Position numbers and translations under genes: made by a program. The notes below the pieces were generated by a model, which did no database searches, had not been told where the DNA came from, and saw only the letters and a list, made by a program, of their open reading frames with translations. From Caldilineaceae bacterium (GTDB lineage Bacteria; Chloroflexota; Anaerolineae; Caldilineales; Caldilineaceae), in NCBI GenBank assembly GCA_026645635.1, contig JAPKMV010000026.1, positions 1-14,385 of the forward strand: DNA of 14,385 nucleotides, given 5' to 3'. This document shows positions 7,626 through 14,385 of this stretch, piece by piece. Numbering within the stretch: position 1 is the first letter of the stretch; the number at the start of each line of letters is the position of its first letter.

Positions 7626-7660
7626 GCGCTGTGGCGTTTGCTGCAGCGCTTTTGTTTTTT
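7626..7660 (+). terminator. Intrinsic terminator after recA, inside the rny leader
   Basis: A 10-pair stem (7626-7635 with 7640-7649, including two G-T wobbles) closes a 4-nt GTTT loop and is followed by TTTTGTTTTTT (7650-7660). It is 90 nt past the recA stop and 25 nt before the rny ATG, so it also sits in the rny 5' leader. Confidence 0.75.
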
Positions 7661-7685
7661 GTAACTACGACGAGGACAACGACGT

Positions 7686-9251
<1,566 letters not shown>

Positions 9252-9264
9252 TGCTGTGAAGTGT

Positions 9265-9347
9265 TGATGTCTTGGGGTTTTGGGGTTTTGGGGTCTTCGG
9301 GTGCAATCCACTGCATAACCCAAGAACCCCAAGACCCCAAGACATCA
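9265..9347. repeat. Long imperfect inverted repeat with G-tracts (possible G-quadruplex)
   Basis: Thirteen bases at 9265-9277 (TGATGTCTTGGGG) are mirrored exactly at 9335-9347, and pairing continues inward with few mismatches to about 9293/9319. The left arm has three GGGG runs separated by TTTT, then a GGG (9274-9301), a classic four-tract quadruplex pattern. It begins 13 nt after the rny stop. No T-run follows on the plus strand, so it is not a standard terminator. A dispersed intergenic element is likely but cannot be shown from one copy. Confidence 0.6.
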
Positions 9348-9348
9348 A

Positions 9349-9369
9349 AATCTCCAATCTCCAATCTCA
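9349..9369. repeat. Three tandem AATCTCC heptamers
   Basis: AATCTCC occurs at 9349-9355 and 9356-9362, then AATCTCA at 9363-9369, directly after the G-tract hairpin. The remainder of the gap up to the spoVS ribosome site holds a short CCTGTC/GACAGG dyad (about 9395-9419) and nothing else I recognise. Confidence 0.5.
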
Positions 9370-9488
9370 AAATTCCCCGCGCCCTTTTCCCCCTCCTGTC
9401 GTCATCATACCCAGACAGGCAGTGCGTAATCCGAACTGTCTCTGGAAACACTGAAGCGTATGCATGGATCGACAAGGAGGCACACATC

Positions 9489-9815
9489 ATGGCCGAGCTC
9501 ATCAAAGTCTCTGCCCAGTCCCGTTCGACAGCCGTCGCCGGCGCCGTTGCCGGTGTAATGAGGGAGCATGGCTACGCCGAAATGCAGGCAATCGGCGCCA
9601 GCGCCATCAATCAAGCGATCAAGGCTGTCACCATTGCGCGCGGCTACCTCGAACAGGACGGTATCGATCTGGTGATTGTCCCTAGTTTCACCGAGGTGGA
9701 TATCGAAGGCAACGAACGCACAGCGCTGCGCCTATCCGTCTTCAAGCGGCCGGACGAACTGGCGCCGCCCGCGTTTGTCCCCAACGGCGTTGCGCATCAC
9801 CGCCAGCTTGCCTGA
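9489..9815 (+). CDS. spoVS: Stage V sporulation protein S (SpoVS) family, Alba-like
   Basis: This 108-residue protein starts at ATG 9489 with AAGGAGG (9474-9480) 8 nt upstream; the in-frame extension to 9261 is the repeat region and is not coding. Residues 1-86 match SpoVS closely: LIKVSAQSRSTAVAGAVAGVMREHGYAEMQAIGASAINQAIKAV, then IARGYLEQDGIDLVIVPSFTEVDIEGNERTALRLSVFK. SpoVS has an Alba-like fold and is thought to bind nucleic acid. In Bacillus it affects sporulation, but it is widespread in non-sporulating phyla, so no sporulation is implied here. The last 20 or so residues (DELAPPAFVPNGVAHHRQLA) extend beyond the Bacillus protein and are not conserved that I know of. Its place after rny matches Bacillus. 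Confidence 0.93.
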   Translation: MAELIKVSAQSRSTAVAGAVAGVMREHGYAEMQAIGASAINQAIKAVTIARGYLEQDGIDLVIVPSFTEVDIEGNERTALRLSVFKRPDELAPPAFVPNGVAHHRQLA

Positions 9816-9863
9816 CGCGCCGCACCCACGGCTTACATCGATCTCTTGCAACGCAGACCGGAA

Positions 9864-9908
9864 AATAAAAAGGGAGACGAGGCGCAACGCCTCGTCTCCC
9901 TTTTTATT
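9864..9908. terminator. Bidirectional intrinsic terminator
   Basis: A perfect 21-bp stem (9864-9884 with 9888-9908) closes a CAA loop. The GC-rich core GGGAGACGAGGCG is flanked by A5 on the left and T5 on the right, so either strand's RNA has a hairpin followed by U's. It lies between the converging spoVS and ricT genes. Confidence 0.92.
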
Positions 9909-9957
9909 GCGAGCGGGCAAAGAGTGCGTTTGTCACCCTCTCACCCCCACCTTCTTA

Positions 9958-11004
9958 TCAATCGCCGCTGTTCTCATCGCGCGGACGGCGCTTGTTGCGC
10001 TTGCTGCGCTTGTTGTCGCCGCTCTTTTGACCCTCATCTGCCTTGCGTTCCTCGCCGGCTGGGGCGCGCCCGCTTTTATCGCCGCCGCGCACTTGTTTGC
10101 GCTTGGCTGCCTCGGCGCGCAGGCGGGCATTGTCCTCCTCCGCCGAGGCGCGACGCTTGACCGTGCAGCCGCCACAGGTGCTGCAGCTCTGCCCGCTGGC
10201 CGACTTGCTGGAGATGAGATCGCCCACGGCAAACTCCACCAGCACATGGTTCTCCAGCATCACCGTGACGCTCTCTTTGAGCGGGTGAATGTGGCGCACG
10301 CGCCCGTTGCCCTGCGGCGTCACCACTTCGGCGCCTAGCTTCGGCATCTTGCGGTTCTGTTCGCGATAGACCTCATCCTCGTAGGAGAGGCAGCAGAGCA
10401 GGCGCCCGCAGACGCCGCTGATCTCGTCCGGGTTGAGGGGGAGCTGCTGGTTTTTGGCCATGCGGATGCTGACTGGCGTGAACTCGCGCAGCCAACTGGT
10501 GCAGCAGAGCTGACGTCCGCACTTGCCGACGCCGTCCAGCAGCTTTGCCTCGTCGCGCACGCCGATCTGGCGCATCTCGATGCGCGTGCGGAAGACCCGC
10601 GCCAGCTCGCGCACCAACTGGCGAAAGTCGACCCGATCCTCCGACGCAAAGTAGACCAGCAGGCGCCCGCCGTCGAAGCTGTATTCGCAGCGCACCATCT
10701 TGATGTTGAGATTGTGCTCCCGGGCTTTGGCGCGGCAGACGGCCAGCGCCTCCTGCTCCTTGTGCTGCCACAGGTCGCGCTGCACCATGTCCCACGCCGA
10801 CGCACGGCGCAGCACCGGCTTCATCTCGCCCACAACATCGCTTTCGCCGATGGTGTGGGGCGCTTCGACGACCTGCGCCACTTCCGGGCCGCGGGCGGTG
10901 TCGACGACAACATAATCACGGTGGCCCAGATCCAACAGACCGTTTGGGTCGAAGTGGTAGACCTTGGTCACCGGTTTGAATTGTATTCCTACGACGACAG
11001 GCAT
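9958..11004 (-). CDS. ricT: PSP1-domain protein RicT (YaaT family)
   Basis: The 348-residue protein has the PSP1 core: VVVGIQFKPVTKVYHFDP at the start, IKMVRCEYSFDGGRLLVYFASEDRVDFRQLVRELARVFRTRIEMRQIGVRDEAKLLDGVGKCGRQLCC near 101-168, and GVCGRLLCCLSYE at 197-209. The repeated CxxxxCC patterns (Cys162/167/168 and Cys199/204/205) match the iron-sulfur ligands region of RicT. In Bacillus, RicT with RicA and RicF directs RNase Y cleavage and affects phosphorelay development; rny lies close by here. Beyond about residue 268 there is an added CSTCGGC cluster (274-280) and a long Lys/Arg-rich tail, seemingly disordered and likely RNA-binding. It starts 1 nt after the holB stop, so translation is coupled; GGAAGGGAG lies 11 nt upstream, inside holB. 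Confidence 0.92.
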   Translation of the reverse strand: MPVVVGIQFKPVTKVYHFDPNGLLDLGHRDYVVVDTARGPEVAQVVEAPHTIGESDVVGEMKPVLRRASAWDMVQRDLWQHKEQEALAVCRAKAREHNLNIKMVRCEYSFDGGRLLVYFASEDRVDFRQLVRELARVFRTRIEMRQIGVRDEAKLLDGVGKCGRQLCCTSWLREFTPVSIRMAKNQQLPLNPDEISGVCGRLLCCLSYEDEVYREQNRKMPKLGAEVVTPQGNGRVRHIHPLKESVTVMLENHVLVEFAVGDLISSKSASGQSCSTCGGCTVKRRASAEEDNARLRAEAAKRKQVRGGDKSGRAPAGEERKADEGQKSGDNKRSKRNKRRPRDENSGD

Positions 11005-11005
11005 T

Positions 11006-12085
11006 CTATGATCGACTCCCTTCCATTTTGGGCAATTTCAACATGAGCACTTCCAACGCCAGCCGGGCGTTGACGGTGTGGTGCAGATAGCCGTCGATCT
11101 GCTGCAAGGTTTGCAGCGCGGCGCGCACCTGGCGGCTGTCCAGAACGGCAGCCTGGCGGTGCAGTTCGTCAAGCTGGTCGGCGTTGCTGACGGCGTCGTC
11201 GCAGCCCGCCTGCACGAGCATCACGTCGCGCCACCAGGTCGTCCACAGCCCAAGCATACCAAACAACTCGCGATTGTCCCGCTCGCGCTTGCTCACCAAC
11301 GATGCGGCAAAATCGAGCCGGTCGATGCGGTTGGCGTCGAGCAGCCGGCGCAGCGTCGCCAGTTGTGTGAGCCGTTCGCTGCGGCGTTCCGGGTGCTGCG
11401 CCTGCTCCAGCGCCCACCCCATGCGGCCATTGGCCAGCCGCGCCAGCAGATCCGCCTCCTCCGCGTTGGCCTGGCCACTTGCCAGCAGCGCCTGCGCCAC
11501 GGTGGGCCGGTCGAGCGGGCGCAATTCCAGCACCTGGCAGCGGCTGGCGATGGTGGGCAGCACACGCTTGCGGTCGGTCGCCGTCAGCAGCAGAATCGTC
11601 TGCGGCGGCGGTTCTTCCAGCGTCTTCAGAATCTTATTGGAGAAGCTGGCATTGGCCAGGTGCATATCCTGGATCAGAAAGATGCGCCATTGTCCTTCCA
11701 GCGGGCGCAGCGCCGCATCGTGCACGAGGTCGTTGGCCCGCTCGGCGCGCAATTCGCCGCCGTCCCGATCCACGGCGCCATCCTTGTTGGTCGGCTGCAC
11801 CAGGTGGAAATCGGGATGGCTGCCCCGCGCCATCAACATGCAGGCGCGACAGTGGCCGCAGGGCGTCGTGCGCCCCGCCGTGCAAAGCAACGCCGTAGCG
11901 AACGCGCGTGCCAGCGTCGTTTTGCCAACCTGCTGAATGCCCAGGAAGAGATAGGCGTGGCTGGGGCCGACGCGGCGCAGGCTAGGCGCGGCCTCGGTCG
12001 TCAGGGTCTGCTGCAGCAGATGGACTGCCCAGGTGTGACCATAGACCGGCCAGGTTTTGGGTGGCGATGCAGGAGCCGCATTCAT
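11006..12085 (-). CDS. holB: DNA polymerase III delta' subunit
   Basis: Delta' is the clamp-loader subunit that helps place the sliding clamp on DNA. The protein has 359 residues. Visible are the P-loop GIQQVGKT (49-56), a zinc-binding set Cys68, Cys76, Cys79, Cys82 (with PCGHCRAC), GSHPDFHLV (88-96), the Walker B-like IFLIQDMH (135-142), LKTLEEPPPQTILLLTAT (153-170) and the SRC motif (181-183) that supplies the arginine to a neighbouring subunit. The C-terminal half is the helical collar domain. An intact P-loop is unlike E. coli delta', so it could also be read as a gamma/tau-type protein, but the length and ricT pairing favour holB. The order holB-ricT is as in Bacillus. It starts 26 nt after the dehydrogenase stop and has its own candidate promoter. 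Confidence 0.9.
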   Translation of the reverse strand: MNAAPASPPKTWPVYGHTWAVHLLQQTLTTEAAPSLRRVGPSHAYLFLGIQQVGKTTLARAFATALLCTAGRTTPCGHCRACMLMARGSHPDFHLVQPTNKDGAVDRDGGELRAERANDLVHDAALRPLEGQWRIFLIQDMHLANASFSNKILKTLEEPPPQTILLLTATDRKRVLPTIASRCQVLELRPLDRPTVAQALLASGQANAEEADLLARLANGRMGWALEQAQHPERRSERLTQLATLRRLLDANRIDRLDFAASLVSKRERDNRELFGMLGLWTTWWRDVMLVQAGCDDAVSNADQLDELHRQAAVLDSRQVRAALQTLQQIDGYLHHTVNARLALEVLMLKLPKMEGSRS

Positions 12086-12094
12086 ACAGGGGCG

Positions 12095-12105
12095 ATTGTA
12101 TCACA
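12095..12105 (-). promoter_or_regulatory. Leaderless-type promoter for holB
   Basis: The minus strand reads TGTGATACAAT, ending 9 nt before the holB ATG. It is an extended -10 element (TGn plus TACAAT) and no Shine-Dalgarno is present, so the mRNA probably starts at or near the ATG. The dehydrogenase gene has the same arrangement. Confidence 0.5.
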
Positions 12106-12111
12106 ACTGCC

Positions 12112-13086
12112 TCAATACCCCAGTTCCTTGTCCACCCTGCTCGGCATCGGTTGGCCGGCAGCGGCGGCGGACAGCAGTTGCGCCAGCATCGTCACCCGGT
12201 TGTCTTCGGCGGCGCTCAGCCAGCCGGCGCGATGTGGGCTGAGCACCACGTTGTCGAGTTCGTGGAATGGGAAACGCGACGGCAGCGTGTCACTGCGCGC
12301 TTCCGGGCTGTGCGGGTAGTTGTACCAGACGTCGATGCCGGCGGCGCGGATGCGCCGGTCGTGCAGCGCCGTGTAGAGCGCTTCCTCGTCGATCACCTCG
12401 CCCCGCCCGACGTTGACGATGATCGCGTGGGCGGGCAGCCGCGCAAGTTCGCGGGCGCCGAGCAGGCCGGTGGTGTGGGGTGTGCCCGGCAGCACGCAGT
12501 GCAGCACATCGGCGCGCGGCAGCAGGTCAGGCAGCGCGTCGATGCCATGCACTTCGACGGAGTGCTCCACGGCGACGCCTGGCCGCCGCCGCACACCGAT
12601 CACGTGCATCCCCAGCGCCTGGCAGACGGGCGCAATGCGCCGGCCGATCATGCCGTAGCCCAGGATCACGGCAGTCTTGCCCGCCATGATCTCCGTCCCC
12701 GTTTCGCCGTAACGCGCCGACCAATCGCCGCGACGCAGCGCCTGGTCGAGGGGGACGATCAACTTGGCCGCCGCCAGCATCAAGGCAATGGCAAATTCGG
12801 CGGTGGGCGTATCGTTGTAGTGCAGGTTGTGCAGGTCGATCTGCGGAAACTCGCGCAGCAGCGCCTGCGTCTCGGCGGGCACGCCGGCAAAGGGTACGAT
12901 CACCGCACGCAGCGCCGGGCAGCCTTCCAGCCATGCCCGCTGGGGAAACCCATGCACCAGGATGTCGCAATCCGGCGGCGGCGCGTCTTCGGTTGGGATG
13001 AGGGTGACGGTGGGCGGCAGCAGCGCAGCCAGTTTATCCAACGGCAGCGACGACGCGCTCTTGGGAAAACAGATGTTGAGTCTCAT
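12112..13086 (-). CDS. D-isomer-specific 2-hydroxyacid dehydrogenase family protein
   Basis: The ATG at 13086 gives 324 residues, the usual size; the frame extends upstream to 13194 but that part lacks conserved sequence and overlaps the ppgK promoter. The NAD-binding Rossmann domain has VILGYGMIGRRIA (140-152) with GYGMIG at 143-148 and an Arg-rich strand end (GVRRRPG). Active-site Arg228 is in NVGRGEVIDEEAL and His285 in SPHRAG. The acidic catalytic residue normally found in the DVFxxEP segment is replaced: the matching segment reads DVWYNYP (252-258), with Tyr at the Glu position. It should reduce or oxidise a 2-keto/2-hydroxy acid with NAD(P), but the substrate is unknown and the missing Glu may lower or alter activity. 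It lies upstream of holB. Confidence 0.87.
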   Translation of the reverse strand: MRLNICFPKSASSLPLDKLAALLPPTVTLIPTEDAPPPDCDILVHGFPQRAWLEGCPALRAVIVPFAGVPAETQALLREFPQIDLHNLHYNDTPTAEFAIALMLAAAKLIVPLDQALRRGDWSARYGETGTEIMAGKTAVILGYGMIGRRIAPVCQALGMHVIGVRRRPGVAVEHSVEVHGIDALPDLLPRADVLHCVLPGTPHTTGLLGARELARLPAHAIIVNVGRGEVIDEEALYTALHDRRIRAAGIDVWYNYPHSPEARSDTLPSRFPFHELDNVVLSPHRAGWLSAAEDNRVTMLAQLLSAAAAGQPMPSRVDKELGY

Positions 13087-13095
13087 AGGATGGCA

Positions 13096-13106
13096 ATTGT
13101 AGCACA
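13096..13106 (-). promoter_or_regulatory. Leaderless-type promoter for the dehydrogenase gene
   Basis: The minus strand reads TGTGCTACAAT, ending 9 nt before the ATG, the same motif and distance as at holB. No ribosome site is present. This also supports ATG 13086 as the start. Confidence 0.5.
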
Positions 13107-13153
13107 GGTCTGTGGGAGAGGGAGCGAGCCGCGCAGACACCGCACGCAAATAC

Positions 13154-13182
13154 TTGCAGCCAATTTCAGGCAGTAGTAGACT
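13154..13182 (+). promoter_or_regulatory. Promoter for ppgK
   Basis: TTGCAG (13154-13159), a 17-nt spacer, then TAGACT (13177-13182), about 50 nt before the ppgK ATG. The -10 and spacing are identical to the dnaA candidate. Confidence 0.5.
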
Positions 13183-13231
13183 TTGCCTTGCCACTCAAGT
13201 ACTCAACCGGTCAACGCAACGGGAGGAACCT

Positions 13232-13990
13232 ATGCAGGCGCTAGGAATCGATATCGGCGGCAGCGGCATCAAGGGCGCCGTCGTCGACCTGGAGACGGGA
13301 CAATTGGCCACGGAACGTCATCGCATCGACACGCCCCAACCGTCGAAGCCGGACGCAGTCGCGGCGGTGGTGAAACAGTTGGCCAGACACTTCAACTGGA
13401 GCGGGGCGACTGGCTGCACCTTCCCGGCGATCGTGCGCCACGGCGTGACCATGACCGCAGCCAATGTGGACAAGAGCTGGATTGGCGTCCAGGCCGAGCA
13501 GTTGTTCGCCACTGCCACCGGCAACCCGGTGCGGCTGCTCAACGACGCCGACGCAGCCGGGGTTGCCGAAATGACCTACGGCGCGGGGCGCGGGCGCAGC
13601 GGCATGGTGATGATCCTGACCTTCGGCACGGGCATCGGCAGCGCCATCTTCCACGACGGCAAGCTGCTGCCCAACACCGAGTTTGGCCACTTGCCCATGC
13701 CCATGAAAGGCATCATCGCCGAACACTACTGCTCTGACCGCGTCCGCAAGGCGGAAGACCTGAAGTGGGGTGAGTGGGCGCGTCGCGTCAACAACTATTT
13801 TGAGGTGCTGGAACTGCTGCTTTCGCCCGACGTTATTGTGGTGGGCGGCGGCGTGAGCAAAAAAGCCGAGAAGTTCCTCCCGCTGCTCAAGGCGCAGGCC
13901 ACGATTGTACAGGCGGAACTGCAGAATGACGCCGGCATTGTGGGCGCAGCGATGGCGGCGCATGACATGGTGCGGATCAAAAGTGAGTGA
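13232..13990 (+). CDS. ppgK: Polyphosphate glucokinase (ROK family)
   Basis: The enzyme phosphorylates glucose to glucose-6-phosphate using polyphosphate (often also ATP) in the cytoplasm. The ATG at 13232 follows GGGAGGA (13221-13227) and gives 252 residues, typical of the family; the longer frame to 13112 has no such site. Motifs: phosphate-binding DIGGSGIK (7-14), NDADAAG (104-110) with the likely catalytic Asp105, [10 protein letters not shown] (129-138), NTEFGHL (148-154) and [20 protein letters not shown] (198-217). The region [25 protein letters not shown] is characteristic of PPGK rather than other ROK kinases, and the ROK zinc motif CxCGxxGC is absent, also as in PPGK. It is divergent from the dehydrogenase gene, and the secreted-protein gene follows closely. 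Confidence 0.94.
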   Translation: MQALGIDIGGSGIKGAVVDLETGQLATERHRIDTPQPSKPDAVAAVVKQLARHFNWSGATGCTFPAIVRHGVTMTAANVDKSWIGVQAEQLFATATGNPVRLLNDADAAGVAEMTYGAGRGRSGMVMILTFGTGIGSAIFHDGKLLPNTEFGHLPMPMKGIIAEHYCSDRVRKAEDLKWGEWARRVNNYFEVLELLLSPDVIVVGGGVSKKAEKFLPLLKAQATIVQAELQNDAGIVGAAMAAHDMVRIKSE

Positions 13991-14012
13991 TTTTGAGAGA
14001 ATGGAGCGATTG

Positions 14013-14385
14013 ATGCGTTCGACAGGATTTCGTTTGGGGCTATTGGCCGTCAGTGCGGTGCTGACGCTGGTGTTGATCACGGTGTTGCCCAGCCACGGCG
14101 CGCCGGCTGCGCAGGAATCGCCGTTGTCGCCGCTGGCTGATCCAGCCGCTGCGCTAACCGACGAGGATGCGCTGTGGGCAATCTACAACGCCGCCGTGTT
14201 CGATGCTGCGGTCTATCAGAATGACAACCTGCGCGAGCTGCTGCCGCTGGTTGAGGACACCGCAGCGACAACCGTTACGGTGGTGACGATTACGGGGAGT
14301 GACTATGAAGGGGCGCCGGCCGATGCCTGGGAACGCTACGGCGGTCGCCTCCTTCCAGAGTGCCCGAACAAGACGACTGATGCCG
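14013..14385 (+). CDS. Putative secreted protein, 3' end outside window
   Basis: The frame is open to the window edge. ATG 14013 has GGAG (14003-14006) 6 nt upstream; an in-frame ATG at 14001 would add four residues. The protein begins MRSTGFRLGLLAVSAVLTLVLITVLPSHGAPAAQ, a good signal peptide (Arg, about 20 hydrophobic residues, Ala-rich cleavage region near SHGAPA). There is no lipobox Cys, so export by Sec and signal peptidase I is likely. The mature part (SPLADPAAALTDEDALWAIYNAAVFDAAVYQND...) matches no family I recognise. One Cys is visible (LLPECPNKT). It follows ppgK by 22 nt, so the two may be co-transcribed, but no shared role is evident. Confidence 0.7.
   Translation, partial: MRSTGFRLGLLAVSAVLTLVLITVLPSHGAPAAQESPLSPLADPAAALTDEDALWAIYNAAVFDAAVYQNDNLRELLPLVEDTAATTVTVVTITGSDYEGAPADAWERYGGRLLPECPNKTTDA

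Noticed and set aside
7638..7667. TTGCTG-18-TAACTA as an rny promoter
   Set aside because: It would place the transcription start at about the ribosome site, and its spacer is the terminator arm and T-run.
9261..9488. Coding extension upstream of spoVS
   Set aside because: The open frame translates the G-tract repeat and heptamers; the AAGGAGG site and SpoVS conservation begin at ATG 9489.
11078..13176. Two long plus-strand frames opposite holB and the dehydrogenase
   Set aside because: Both minus-strand genes have full domain signatures. The plus frames are shadows with no ribosome site or domain.

Overview
The window is a GC-rich bacterial chromosome segment with mostly housekeeping genes. 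The gene set suggests a member of the Chloroflexota, perhaps the Caldilinea/Anaerolineae side: RNase Y, SpoVS, a RicT/PSP1 protein next to holB, a Cys-rich DUF971 protein, polyphosphate glucokinase and a LysM + L,D-transpeptidase protein. This placement is inferred from gene content and composition; there is no rRNA here to confirm it. I see no prophage, insertion sequence, CRISPR array, tRNA or rRNA.

Layout. (1) 1-2318, plus strand: the 3' part of a LysM/L,D-transpeptidase cell-wall gene, then a HypE-like PurM-superfamily protein. (2) 2325-3927, minus strand: a DUF971 protein and a large GNAT acetyltransferase. (3) 3928-4580: a roughly 650-bp AT-richer non-coding region with a perfect DnaA box, an inverted near-box, a weaker third box and several palindromes. 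Genes point away from it on both sides, so it is a candidate oriC or DnaA-regulated control region. (4) 4581-9815, plus strand: dnaA, recA, rny and spoVS. (5) A perfect 21-bp hairpin at 9864-9908 that ends transcription from both sides. (6) 9958-13086, minus strand: a 2-hydroxyacid dehydrogenase, holB and ricT, transcribed in that order. (7) 13232 to the end, plus strand: ppgK and the 5' part of a secreted protein gene.

How the genes fit together. dnaA, recA and holB serve replication and repair. recA, rny and spoVS lie in the same order as in Bacillus subtilis, and ricT, whose Bacillus homologue steers RNase Y, sits just beyond them next to holB, again as in Bacillus. The block therefore looks like two old Firmicutes-like neighbourhoods brought together.

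Control signals that recur within the window: three promoter-like sites of the form TTGCnn-(17/18)-TAnACT (dnaA, recA, ppgK); two apparently leaderless minus-strand starts with TGTGnTACAAT exactly 9 nt before ATG (holB, dehydrogenase); and a GTTAATC...GTTAA palindrome shared by the recA promoter and the acetyltransferase upstream region. I found no clearly new multi-gene system. The best leads are the candidate origin, the terminator hairpin in the rny leader, the G-tract hairpin after rny, and the shared promoter and operator motifs.
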